Assembly (NCBI RefSeq): GCF_000264905.1
Contig: NW_006763131.1
Coordinates: 3,118,708-3,182,707 of the forward strand
Direction: 5' to 3'
DNA from: Stereum hirsutum FP-91666 SS1
Lineage: Eukaryota > Basidiomycota > Agaricomycetes > Russulales > Stereaceae
DNA length: 64,000 bases
Under the pieces are notes generated by a model that saw only the letters and a program-made list of their open reading frames with translations, was not told the DNA's origin and ran no database searches. Positions within the stretch are counted from its first letter, which is position 1. The number at the start of each line of letters is the position of its first letter. A program made the position numbers and the translations under genes. Positions 10,297-21,136 of this stretch are shown here, in pieces.

Positions 10297-12369
10297 ATGC
10301 CCCCTCGTCTCGCCGCGACTTCGACAACTCGTCTGTTTACTTCACCTGTTCATTATTCTTCACGGTCGTTTCGTTCATCCCCCCAAATATTACAATTACA
10401 TCCATCCGAATCTACCCCAACATCAGAACATTCACGCACTCTCGAACCGTCCGTAGACGCCACACCACCCGCCCCCTCAACATCGCGCTCCCAATGGACG
10501 AAAGACATCGCGAAACCCCTCTCCAAAAAACGGCCACAGAAACGAAAGACTGAAGAGGCCCCTGCAGCGAAACCGTCCTTCACAGGCCTCGGCCTCTCCA
10601 TGCCCATCATCCTCACCCTCAAAGCCACCTTTCCCAACGTCCGTGAGGCGACGGAAGCGCAGAGGCGTTTCATACCTGCTATTGTCCAGGGACGGCAGGA
10701 TGTTTTGTTGAAAGGTCAGACTGGGAGCGGAAAGTGCGTTGTCTCTACATTCTTTTCTCTGCGACGTTGGGTCATGATGTTGATAGTCATACAGGTCTTT
10801 CGGAATCATGCTGGCTCTAATGAGTAAACCACTCCCGGACAACTTCCTCATCCAGAAACTCTCCAGAAAGCCCATCACCTCCCTCCTCCTCGTCCCACAT
10901 GCAGACTTGGCGCACCAATACCTCCACTGGATCTCACGCATGGTGCGCGCAGCCGACCCTTCCCGCTCCATCGACTCCATCGCCCAAGTCATCGTCCGTG
11001 GCGACTCTTCCCCAGACCTAGTAGCCACCCAAATCGTGAAACTGCGCTCCGAGCCCCCTTTCATCCTCATCGGGACCCCACAGGCCATCCACGACGTAGC
11101 TCAAAAAGATCCCGGCGCACTCGGGATCCAATACCTCTCCACCGTCGTCGTAGACGAAGCAGATTTCCTCATCCCGTCCGTGCCATCGCATACGCCGGAG
11201 AAGAAACGCGAGCAGTTGAGGAGGAGGATCGAGATGCATCCGACGCTTACGAAACAGTTGCTTGATGTGGTTTATAGGTCGAGGATCAGGTCGGACGATG
11301 GCGAGGAGACCGGGAGTGCGCTTAGGCCGTTGCCTCAGTTGGTGATGTGTAGTGCGACGCTTAATACGGGTCTTAGGGCGTATATTGCGCAGAACCGGTG
11401 GATGAAGCAAGGTGTCAATGATGTCGTCAAGATTTCGGACGGTCAAGAGGATGCTTCGAGACGGTCTCAGTCAGAGGAGGAGGAGGAGGAGGAAGAGGAC
11501 GAGCGGACGGCGCGGGCATATTTGGGGCCGAATATCAGTCATAGTGTGCTCGTCGTTTCTGAGGACGGCCAGGTGAAGAACATCGCGGGTGCGGTGGACG
11601 AGTCCGAGCCTGCCGAGGAGCAAGAGCAGGACCGTCATGATATCGATATTGAGGCTGTAGCTCAACATACTCACGAACCTACAAGTCCCGAAACGGACAC
11701 CGCATCTGAATCACTCGAGAAGCTGCCGGACGACGTGGTTCTGAGTGCGCACCACATATGTTGCATCTGCTCTTCTTTGATGTGCTGATTCGCGGGCTAT
11801 GTTTGCGTTTGCGTCTGTATCCAGGGTATGAGATGACGCCGAGCCCGTACCACGCGCCCTCGATGGAGACATTGGCCGAGATCTTCGCGGTCAACGTGCC
11901 CCGCGTGGCCCTCCTTGTGCTCTCCGCGTCCTCGTCCATCCCCCGTGCGGTGTACGACCTCCAAGCTTTAGGCGTGAACGCACGCGCACTGGACCTCCTA
12001 TCCCCACACGGACGGGACCATCTCCTCCGTGCGCAGGACTCAAATGACCCATCCTCACCAGCAGCAGGGTACGACGCAGAACCGACTCTGCTGGTGTCGA
12101 ACCTGGCGGTCATCAGGGGCTTGGACCTCCCTGAGCTCTCGCACGTCTTTTTACTGGGCGTTCCTGAGGCGGCACGGAAGGGGGACAGTTATCTGCATAT
12201 TGCGGGGCGGGTGGGGCGGTTTGGAAGGAGAGGGCGAGTGGTTACGATTTTGAGGGCTGAACCGTATGAGGAGGGTGGGCGGAGGATGAGCGAGACGAGG
12301 GAGATGAGGAAGTTGTTGCAGCAGATTCGGGTCGTGCCCGTGAAGTACGACTATGTCGAGCAAAAGTAG
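10297..12369 (+). CDS. Mitochondrial DEAD-box RNA helicase (MRH4-like)
   Basis: About 643 residues in three exons (10297-10733, 10795-11744, 11825-12369; the last donor is least certain). The N-terminus MPPRLAATSTTRLFTSPVHY is Arg/Ser/Thr-rich and lacks acids, as in a mitochondrial presequence. Helicase motifs run in order: EAQRRFIPAIVQGRQDVLLKG, motif I GQTGSGKS (split by intron 1), motif Ia LLLVPHADLAHQY, IGTPQAI, motif II VVDEADFL and motif III CSATL. The second domain has LLVSNLAVIRGLDLP and motif VI HIAGRVGRFGRRG. Motif VI has Ile where most DEAD-box proteins have Arg (HRxGRxGR). A long acidic insert near residues 365-460 joins the two RecA lobes. Yeast Mrh4 acts in large mitoribosome assembly. 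Assignment to that subfamily is inference from targeting and overall form. Confidence 0.85.
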
Positions 12370-12760
12370 AGTAGAGTACATACGATACGAGATACATAAT
12401 TATATTTTGGTGTAAGGAACACATAAGGAACATGTGCGAGGAACGGGGTGTGGATGACGCAGTGAAACATATGAAATTCGCGCAGCTGTAGGAATTTGGG
12501 AGGCGTCGTCGTTGTCTCCCACCCACCACCACCACGTCCTTCACGCTCTCTACCGTGCCTTTCTACGTCACCGTGTCCGCCGCCCACGAGCTGAGGCCAG
12601 CAAAGCCAAAGGCTCGTCAAGGCGACGCTTTGACTGGGCGATTATTGAAGTGGGAACTTTCGGATCGGCTTGCGTTCGCCTAACTGAGTTTAATCACAAA
12701 GTCCCACAAGCTTTGCCCTTCTGCATCCCACCCGCTCGTCCCTCCTTCCTCCCGACCACC
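12370..12760. promoter_or_regulatory. Intergenic region upstream of the seven-TM protein gene
   Basis: The region holds the helicase 3' UTR and a pyrimidine-rich leader (12690-12760) just before the next ATG, a common fungal promoter feature. No gene was recognised. Confidence 0.4.
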
Positions 12761-15601
12761 ATGGCCTCCCTCCGTTCCCTCCTTCTCCTCTTCGCCCTCG
12801 CCCTCGCTTCCGTTCTCTCCGTCGTTGCCCAGTCGTCTTCGTCAAACTCGTCCAGTTCTACCAGCTCCTCATCGCTCTCGCAGACGACCTACCTCACCAC
12901 CAGCTTTATCTCTACGACTATCGCGACCCAGTCCGGAGGCTCGACCGTCCAAGTGCCTACGTCCGTACCCACCACGCTCAATGTCACCTCCACCATCACC
13001 CCCACCTCTACCTCCGCCTCCGCCACTTCCTCCGCATCCGCCTCGGCCACCGCCACACCCATAACTCTCGCCACCGTCCTCGATCCTGCCTTTGGTGTCC
13101 TGGGAGGTCTGCTCATCATCACCGGCCTGCCCAGTGCTTTCTTGGGTCACAAGAACCGATGGTGAGTGTCCTGTCGTCGGGGGTCCATCCTCTTTCCGTT
13201 GGCTAAACGGTTCCATGATTAGGTCGTCCTTCTTCCTTATCGGCTGCTATACCCTCTCCCTCGTCTGCTTCGTCCTCATCCTCAAGTTCGGGATATTGAA
13301 CGCCGTCAATCCACCCAGTAAGACCCTCCGAGGCATGTTCGTGCTCGCGTGTAGCGTGGCTGGCATCGCCGGAGGGGGTATCTCCATCTTTTTTTGGAAG
13401 GCGACGCGGTTCTTTATTGGCGCCTGGGGCGGCTTTGCGTTCGCGCTTTGGATCGAATGTTTCAGAGACGGCGGCCTCATACATACCATCGGTCTCCGCT
13501 GGATTCTCTTCATCGGTCAGTACCCATCTTGTCGAGCCCGTCTATCTGTTGTTTGTGTAGCTTATCAAAGTGCTATATATAGGATGCGCCGTTGCGGGCT
13601 TTGTGCTCTGCACCATCCAGAAGATTCACTATCACGTCGTTTTGGTCTCCACCGCGTTCGTCGGTAGCTCGGCCATGATGCTCGGTGTGGACTGTTTCAC
13701 GTCGGCGAACCTGAAGGAGGTAAGCATAACTATAATTATAAATTCGCGCTTCCATCTCGCTCCAACCCCCACCCCCCTCCTGACATCCTTCCCTACTATG
13801 TTCACAGTTCTACATTTGGAACCTCGGATTCTCCTCGCTCTTCCCGAAATACACCAACAACGGTATCCAGTTCCCCGTCTCGCAGACGATGGAGATCGAG
13901 CTCGGTCTCATCGGCGCCATCGCCCTCATGGGCGTCGCCGTCCAGCTCCGCATCCTCAAGCTCCTCCAACGGAAACTGAAAGAGATCAAGGAAGAGCAAA
14001 AACGGCGGGACGCGGAGAACGACAGCAAGGAGGCCGAACGCTTCTCACGCCTCCCACAGGAGCTCGCAGAGTGGGAGAAGGAGCACCCCATCGACGGCAA
14101 GCACTGGCGTCAGAACAGCGAGTTCTCCTCCGTGCCCCTCATGCAGCATAATGCGACGGACTCGCCCGGGACCCCCGGGACCCCTGAGCCGATGTTTGCG
14201 CGTAATCGGAATCCGTCCGAGACGTCGCAGCTCATGTTGGCCCCTCCCTACCGCGCACAGAGCCCAGGCGCGCTGCCTGCGCTCGATCTGGGCCTCGACA
14301 TTCAGGAGGACGTCCCGAAGGGGTTCATGGCAGATGTTGGGGACGACACGAAGGAGTCCGCGTCGAATGGGTCCGAGGCGAAGAAACGCAAGACGGAGCT
14401 CGAGGCAGAGATCAGCACCCTTCGTCGGTCGATCGACCTCTTGGGCGACTCGCAAGCCTCGTCCGCGTCTGGCTCTCGTCACCCCTCTCTCACCTCTCGT
14501 CGGACGCTCAGCTACGACCTCAACAACGCCGTCCTTCCTGCTGCTTCTCACTTACGCCCCCCCAAAGTGAACGAACAACGCAGCCGCGTGCAATCCATGG
14601 AACTGTCCACCCTCACCAGCAGTCAGCAGGCCGGGAATTCCATTGGAAGGCCGACGAGTGCGCCTCTGCGTAATCAGGACGATTGGGACGCGTACGTTCG
14701 CGATCGTAAGATCCTACAGCCACCCTCTGGTCCCTCGGCTCCGATCGCGACGACGCCCATCAGCATGCCCATGCCGGCACCTGCGCCACGTCTGACCGTT
14801 CCCCCTGCTGTGCATGAGGCTCTCCTTCGGCGGGGTCAGCGCGAAGGTATCTTGGACGGGGAAGGTGGTGTGCCTCTGGTTTCTCCGGTGATGGATGCTG
14901 AAGGGGCTCAGTTCTTGGGAGCAACGTCGAGACATCGCCACCACCGCACGAACTCGTCGAATGTGCCTCACAATAATAATAACAATGGTGGCAGTTCAGC
15001 CGCTGTGAACGTCTTGCCTCCCAGGAAAGGAACGTCGCCGAACGGTGGCAGCCCGAACGGACCTCATCATCCCCCTCGTACCGTCACTTATGAGGAACTC
15101 ACGGAGAGGCATCGCGAGAAGCTGCGGGAGCTTCAGGCGCCACTCACTCAGGCCGAGAAAGAGCACGCCGAGCTCGAGGCGGCAAAGGCGAGGTGGGAGC
15201 GCTCGAAGGCGGTGGAGAAGCAGGCGGTTATGAAGAGGCAGGCGGAACAGGCGAGGTTGAACGAGAAGAAACAGCAGCAGCAGCGGACGGGTGCTGGTGC
15301 TGGTGCTGAGGACGCGCAAGGGCACGGCGATAAAGGAAATGCGCATTCTCGCTCACCGAGCGCCGGTGTGGGGAGGCCCGTCACGCATACGAAGAGGCTG
15401 TCGACGATGAAGGTCGAGGATTGGCAGAGGTATCAGTCGGATGTTGAGTTGCAGCGGTCGACTCAACAGCAGCAGAAGCCTTCCCCGAGTCGTAGACAGA
15501 GCGCGGTGCCGTTCCCTGATCAGCCGAGGGGGCAGCAGCAAAGGCCTAACCATGAGCGGAAGGGCAGTCGCGGTCTCTCGGGGGTGTTGCCGCCGAACTG
15601 A
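12761..15601 (+). CDS. Seven-TM DUF4203 (TMEM198/TM7SF3-like) protein
   Basis: An 874-residue protein in four exons (12761-13161, 13223-13515, 13583-13719, 13808-15601). A signal peptide (MASLRSLLLLFALALASVLS...VVAQ) is followed by about 80 Ser/Thr-rich extracellular residues, likely O-glycosylated. About seven hydrophobic helices come next, including GVLGGLLIITGLPSAFLG, FFLIGCYTLSLVCFVLIL, MFVLACSVAGIAGGGISIFF, CAVAGFVLCTIQ and ELGLIGAIALMGVAVQL. This arrangement matches DUF4203, shared by TM7SF3 and TMEM198. The remaining 500 or so residues are cytosolic and disordered, with a charged coiled coil (LQRKLKEIKEEQKRRDAEND) and a second one near residues 700-770. The cytosolic tail is far longer than in the animal proteins, as is common in basidiomycetes. 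The molecular function in fungi is unknown. Confidence 0.82.
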
Positions 15602-16712
15602 TCGTTTTTGTGAATTGTGACCACCGCGGTGCATAGTGGATTTATTGGTCACTTTGTTCATGGACTGCACGTAACCTTTTCATTGTTGTTTCTTGGTACA
15701 TTGTACGTTGACGTCGCCGTTGACATTGTTCGGGTATCGGTTTTCGGATTCTTTCTTGGCTCGCTTCCCCTCTCTTTCAGTACGTTATCCTCTTTCCTTC
15801 GCTTCCTTCAATTCGTCCATGTCAATGCGCTACCGTCGCCCGCCATGACCTGGTATTCTTTTTTTGTTGCAAAAACCCTAGTCCTCTCCTTCCATGTCAC
15901 TCTTCTCCTCTACTCTTGGACTTTCATTCATTCTCTCTCTCTCGGTTGTTCGGTTTATCTTAATCGATAGCGGAATCACGGACAGCACAGTAACCAGTAA
16001 CTCAATCTCTTCCTCCATACCTCCCCTCCCTTCCCACCACCAACCCCTTTCTCCCCACACCACATCTGTTCATCACTCATGACATCTCACCTCACCTCAC
16101 ATCCGTCTATGGACCCTCTGCACTTTTATATTTCTGAACATCCGAATGTTTGTCGCAGCATCACGCATCGTTAGTTAGTTAGTTAGTAGTAGTTGTACAT
16201 ACTTTCTCCTTGTCACCTCCAGTAGTCCAGTAGTAAGCAGTTGGTCGAACCCGTCCTGTCCCCCTCACGCCCCCCTCGTTTAGACGTTCGATATTCATGT
16301 AACCCACCATATCCCATATCGATTCTTCCGGACACATTTCTCACATTACGGTCTGAACCATTATTAGCTACATAGCATCATCATTCATCTTTATTTTGAG
16401 TACTCGATACGTCGTACATCGCGTTTGTGTTCTGTTCTGTTCGCAAATATACCTGTAAGGCGGGGGTTCTGACGCAGAGTCGACCCCGTCGTCACGCATA
16501 GTTAAAGTTAAGTTTGGTACGATATTTTGCTGTCTTGAGTCGATGTTTGTTGGCTGAGTCTTTGGACGTTATTTAAGTTTCCGTCTCGCGTCTTGTGATA
16601 AAATCATTGATGATGGTTCACGTTGATAGCAAGAGGTTATCCACCATTTGACGGACAGGAGGTAGTTATACGAGAGGCGAAAGACGCAATGAGTTGCATA
16701 TGGATATGTATA
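15602..16712. other. Convergent intergenic region, 1.1 kb
   Basis: The region lies between the stop codons of the seven-TM protein and the cis-prenyltransferase. It contains pyrimidine-rich stretches, a short GTTA/GTAG microrepeat at 16170-16195 and no credible exon. It presumably holds long 3' UTRs. Confidence 0.5.
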
Positions 16713-18041
16713 TCACAGAGACCACCGTTTGCGCTGGTAATCCAAAAGAATGGGTATAAAGTCGAGCAGACCGAAATCGGGCCAGTACGTGTCTGAGAAC
16801 TGGATCTGTGTGTCTTCGCAGCACTGGGAACGAGCGAGACGTGACGTGGCGCGGGCGATTCCGAGAGGTCAGTGGTCAGTATGATGGTGATTTCAAGGCT
16901 CGAAGATGGGAGTAAGTATAGGAGTGCGAAGGGGGACGGGGATGAAGGTGAGGACAGGGATGTAGGAGAAGAAGGTGGGTGCTGGCAGATGTGTCATTCG
17001 TGAATCTAACTCTCACCTGCCAGAGGAGATAGTCGCTCAGGCGCTTGACGCCGCTGGTGCGGATGAGAATGTCGAGCGGGGGGCTGCCGCCTTTTGAGGT
17101 CATCAGGTGAGCGTCGATGTCTTTTTCTGAGATTGAGCTATGATGATGATGAGGAAGGGGACGGGAGGTCGATGTATTAGTGAATAGTGAGTTGATGCCA
17201 AAATGAGGGACAAAGGTGAGCGTACGCGTTGTTGTGATCTATGGAGTCGTCTATTGAGGAACGTACGGCTGCGGCGATTTCGTCGCGGGAGGTGTAAGGC
17301 ATGCATAGGTTCAGAATAGCCCTGTGGAGGTACCAAGCAGTCATGATTCAGCGCTGAATAGTATCAAAATTTCGGACGAAAGCGATCTTTACCTGTTATT
17401 ATACTTGGTCATTTCTTCTGCCTTCCGAGCTGCCTCAAGGACATCCGGTGGTAACAGGCTCACGTTGCCTACGATATTCAAACGGACGCTGTATTCCTGC
17501 AATAGATCCCTGTGGAGTGTGTATGATCAATTTCTGAGCGGTATGATTGACGCCAACCAACGTCTCCGGGAAGCGAGTTACGACCTGAAATTCCATACTC
17601 AAGGCTCACTCACCCTTGTTGACAGAGTTCTAAGAGTTTGCTTCGAGCGAGTGTCATGAGAGCCTCGACCTCCTCCGGCGAACGCTTGAAGTTCTCGATG
17701 GAGAAAGCATATGCTGAGACGCATGTAATATTCAGACGCATGCAGATTTCGAGCATCTGTTATGTTTGCACGAGGAGGTCAGTTTTCTTCAAAATTACAA
17801 GAAAGAGCAAGACAGTTAAGAAATGTTTTCCCACTCTTCTCAAGGCAACGAATCCTTCCGCATGTCCTTGCTGCACTTGCTTGTGCAGCCGACGTGCGTA
17901 GCGCCGGTTACCATCCATAACGAACGCGACATGTCGTGGAATGGGACCGGCCGCTAAGACATTGATGAGCCCCAGTTTAGCTTTTTCAGTGAGCGTGGTT
18001 TGGAGCCATGAGGTGCATTGAGTGAGATATCCGAGCACCAT
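16713..18041 (-). CDS. Cis-prenyltransferase (dehydrodolichyl diphosphate synthase, RER2-type)
   Basis: The enzyme condenses isopentenyl diphosphate units in cis to make the dolichol precursor at the ER. Translation from 18041 gives [20 protein letters not shown], the diagnostic motif whose Asp and Asn bind the allylic diphosphate. Later motifs are [18 protein letters not shown] and [14 protein letters not shown], then [16 protein letters not shown]. The last helices carry [19 protein letters not shown], with the Arg/Ser substrate contacts. The final exon (16713 to about 16830) ends [19 protein letters not shown] and a basic tail RKRW. No hydrophobic N-terminal anchor beyond an amphipathic segment is seen. 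About seven introns cut the gene, including tiny exons, so it appears only as scattered pieces in six-frame translation. The length is normal for the family. Confidence 0.9.
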
Positions 18042-18246
18042 GTTCTGGAGATGTGCGGGCTACGTGGAAGAGTGGGGAAGCAAGTTCGTTTCAAACTCCG
18101 ATGTGCAGCGTGGAGCAATCTTAGGGCCGGAGTTCCAATCCGATTTCCGAGTGGCGCGCCCCTCTGCAGAGTCGTCCACCTCTGTATGGGGCTCCAACCC
18201 AGTCTAAACTTCATAAACTGAATTCACCGATGCATAATTTTACTCT
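18042..18246. other. Spacer between prenyltransferase and Ras-like gene A
   Basis: These 205 bases hold the prenyltransferase promoter and the end of the upstream Ras-like transcript. No feature was recognised. The left edge of the tandem duplication lies near 18242. Confidence 0.4.
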
Positions 18247-19096
18247 TCACATAGCAATGCACGAAATCCCCCGGCTACATATCTTCATCCGCACACGATC
18301 TCCCTTCTTTTCTTCCTCTGGCTGCTTTCGCAGCTGTCGAACCATCCCCGTGAACACCTTCTCTAAATTCTGTGCCGTCTTCGACGACGTCTCAAGAAAC
18401 TCGCAGCCGAGCTCTTTCGCCTTTGCGACCCCCTCGTCATGACTAACCTCACCCTCAAAACTCTGTTTATCTAGTTTGCTCCCAACTAGGATGGAAACAG
18501 GTTTGGCTAGTCCCCTTAGAGCGGCATATTCTAGTGATGCCTGGTGATAGATGTCGATGTCATCAAATGAAGCGCAGGAAGCAATAGAGTAGATGAACAG
18601 GAAACCATCGCAGTCCCTGACGGGGTATAGAGTCAGCTTTGAATAGCGTAGTAAAAGAACTTGATATGAAGGAAATAATCACCTGAGAACTTGATGGTCG
18701 CTCGAGAAAGGGTTTGACTTCCAGTGCGGATCGAGTATTTCGAGGAAGCACATCTTGCTATCGACGACGAGCTGCTTTCGAAATGCCTCGTAAGCTTCTT
18801 GTTCTTCTCCCATCTGGTGCACGGAAGTCATGATGAGTGGAGGACTCTGACGTGTGGCATGATTTATGTTGTTTAGTTTTGGAACGTGCCACCATATCTG
18901 AGAATCGAATTTCATCAGTATGTTTGTAAGAGAACTTGATCGTGAGGACTCACCAAGTATGCAGTTCATCGTGAACTGTAAGTTATAATTAGGGCGAACC
19001 ATACGCCATAAACAAAGGATCGGGCTGCACCTGCGTTGCCAGTGTGGTCTTGCCAACATCGTGATCACCCAGTAAACCGATTCGCCAGTGATCCAT
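18247..19096 (-). CDS. Degenerate Ras-like small GTPase, copy A
   Basis: Ras-type fold with a normal C-terminal CAAX-like end (...SCIAM). The start at 19096 gives MDHWRIGLLGDHDVGKTTL, which aligns residue for residue with Ras 1-19. The P-loop lysine is kept, but positions 12 and 13 are His and Asp instead of Gly-Gly. After two introns the chain resumes FRKQLVVDSKMCFLEILD. The DTAGQE motif is then replaced by DPHWKS, so Gly60 and Gln61 are Trp and Lys. Further on, FLFIYSIASCASFDD is a good Ras core. The NKxD motif reads SKLD and the SAK motif reads SSK, both altered. Switch I lacks the usual Thr35. The second intron appears to use a weak donor. The protein may bind nucleotide poorly and is unlikely to hydrolyse GTP normally. 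It is the more decayed member of a tandem pair. Confidence 0.75.
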
Positions 19097-19163
19097 TTCT
19101 TTCAAATGTGGGCCCGAGGAAACGCCGTAAAGGAAGGTGAGATAGGAAATGTCTGAAGGACCC

Positions 19164-19171
19164 TATATATA
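19164..19171 (-). promoter_or_regulatory. TATA box of Ras-like gene A
   Basis: TATATATA lies 68 bases before the start codon. The same box with the same flanking AGGGTCC occurs upstream of copy B, so the promoter was duplicated with the gene. Confidence 0.6.
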
Positions 19172-19425
19172 CCTGGCAGGAGAGATGCGAGTCATTGTCG
19201 TCTGTGGGTCGTGTGAAGAAGCGAGGCGGGGGCCTGTTTAGCATCTCAGTTGAGCCACAGTCTTCGACGACATGGTAAGGCAACGCCGAAATCCTGTAGC
19301 TACGACTTCTCGTAACCGATTGAACTACTTACCCTAGTTTTCAAAGAAACTGTTCATCTTACAGAATATTTCTCAGTTGTGTTTGCGGTAAATTAGGATT
19401 TACAGCCTATGTGTAAGTTGACTCT

Positions 19426-20311
19426 TCACATAACAATGCACGACCTCCCCCGGCCCAGCATCACCCTACGTGTCTTCGGCGGCACATGGTCTCCCTTCTT
19501 TGCTGTCCCTGGCCGCTGTCGCAACTGTCGAATCACCTCCATGAACGCCCTCTCTACGTTCTGAGCCGTCTTCGCCGACGTCTGGAAAAACTGACAGCCA
19601 AGCTCTTTCGCCTTTGCGACCCCCTCGTCACGAGTGACCTCACCCTGATAACTTTGTTTGTCCATTTTGTTCCCGACTAGGATGAAGACCGGTTTGGTTG
19701 GTCCCTTTAGAGCGGCAGATTCTAGTAATGCTTGATGATAGACGTCGATACCATCAAATGAGGTGCGGGAAGCGATGGAGTAGATGAGCAGGAAACCGTC
19801 GCATTCCCTGGCGTAGGTTGAAGAGAGTCAGCATTGGATAGGGTAGACGATCTTGATGTAAATAATGCCAAAGAAAACAAAATATTACTTGAGAACGTGG
19901 TGGTCGCTCTGAAGAGGTTCTGACTTCCAGTGCGGATCGAGTAACTCGAGGAAGCACATCCTGTTATCGACCACGAGCTGCTTGCGAAATGTCTCTTCTT
20001 CTTCTTCTGGCGTCTGTGATGCGCAGAAACCATCATGAGTGAAGGACGAAGTGTAGCGTAACCTATGCGGTCTAGCTTTCGAACGTACCACCATATCTGA
20101 GAATGGAATTGCATGAGGATGGGCCGCGACGTTTATGCGAGAAGTTTATCGTGAGGACCCACCAAGAAAGCAGTTGAGGGTGAACTGTAACATATCGTTA
20201 TAATTAGGACGAACAGTACTCTGTAAACGAAGGATCGATCTTCACCTGCTTTGCCAGCGTGGTCTTGCCAACATCGCAATCACCCAGTAAACCAATCCGC
20301 CAGTAATCCAT
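19426..20311 (-). CDS. Divergent Ras-like small GTPase, copy B
   Basis: Paralog of the next gene downstream (copy A). It starts MDYWRIGLLGDCDVGKTTLA, with the P-loop lysine kept and Ras positions 12 and 13 as Cys and Asp. Introns follow KQ and CFL, and a third, with donor GTACGT, probably removes a stretch that is open but unlike Ras. This leaves TPEEEEETFRKQLVVD, which matches the Ras segment ending SYRKQVVID. As in copy A, DTAGQE is replaced by DPHWKS. Unlike copy A, the guanine-specificity motif GNKMDKQ and the TSAK motif are intact. The C-terminus is RGRSCIVM, a usable CAAX box (CIVM) preceded by basic residues, so membrane anchoring is expected. It probably binds GTP but has little hydrolysis. 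An alternative reading without the third intron inserts about 30 residues in switch I. Confidence 0.8.
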
Positions 20312-20375
20312 TTCTTTCAGATGTGGGCCCGAGGACACGCCGTGAAGGAAGGTGAGATAAACGTATGAAGGACCC

Positions 20376-20383
20376 TATATATA
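20376..20383 (-). promoter_or_regulatory. TATA box of Ras-like gene B
   Basis: TATATATA lies 65 bases before the start codon, matching copy A in sequence and spacing. Confidence 0.6.
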
Positions 20384-20510
20384 CCACCAGGAGAGATACG
20401 AGTGATTGTCGTATGTGGATCGTGTGAAGGAACGAGTGGGCTGGCGCGTGCCTAGCATCTCAGTTGAGCTATCTGTCGACGACAGACATAGGCAGCGCCA
20501 AAAGCCTGCG

Positions 20511-20800
20511 AAGCATTAGATGTTATCTGCAGCCTGAAAAGTAAGAGTTTCTGTGAGCTTCGGATCGGCGAATCTGAAGGTCGGCAACGCCAATTTTCAA
20601 GTAATAGTTCGTCTCTGCACCTTCGGTAGGCGCCGACGCAGGCCAAAGCAGGGTGATCAGCCAATCACTGCCGGCCTACACATTCCCCTTCGAAATGAAC
20701 TTTCACTTGAAATTCTCACTTTTAAAACTCATTCTCGTCGGTTTGCAACGCAAAAGTCCATTTTTCTGGCTGCAGATAACGTCTATTATACAACTTCGCG
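20511..20800. repeat. Imperfect long inverted repeat (hairpin-forming)
   Basis: The left arm (about 20515-20541, with TTATCTGCAGCCTGAAAA) pairs with the right arm (about 20761-20787, with TTTCTGGCTGCAGATAAC). Weaker pairing continues inward (AATTTTCAAGTAATAGTTC near 20592 against GAACTTTCACTTGAAATT near 20698). It ends at a short central stem around 20647-20675 (GCAGGGTGAT / AATCACTGC). The whole could fold into a stem of about 140 bases. No ORF is convincing. It may be an old MITE-like foldback element or an inverted duplication. Confidence 0.6.
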
Positions 20801-21136
20801 CATCGGCACTTGCCAGTGCTCACCATGTGACCGTGATTCAAAGACATTTGAAGGAGATGCTAAGAGATATATCTGCCCAAGGCTAAAGTCAAGGTGGAGA
20901 GCATGTTACAGTATTTCGAGAGACAGAAAAACCTCGAGCCATTCCAGGCGAGGTTCAGAGCCGTGTTGAACGTTGTTTGATGGAGGAAGCCAAGCTCGCG
21001 GTTCCCCGACGTGGCTGTGCCGCACTCTGTTGGATCGACGCGTTCGACGACGCGTCTTTGTTTGTCCGCTTTCTGCGCCGTGAACACGACGAGTCCTCAC
21101 CTCCTCGCACGACGCACGGCGTTCTGAAGAGTCCCG

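Larger units (their letters stand above)
18242..20505. repeat. Tandem duplication carrying both Ras-like genes
   Basis: Two units of about 1.07 kb (near 18242-19305 and 19421-20505) are similar through the coding exons, the introns, the TATA box and roughly 190 bases further upstream. Shared blocks include ACTCTTCACATA at the 3' edges and GCATCTCAGTTGAG near the 5' edges. Confidence 0.75.

Noticed and set aside
16170..16195. GTTAGTTAGTTAGTTAGTAGTAG run as a telomere-like or functional repeat
   Set aside because: Only a few units. It is an ordinary microsatellite in a 3' intergenic region.
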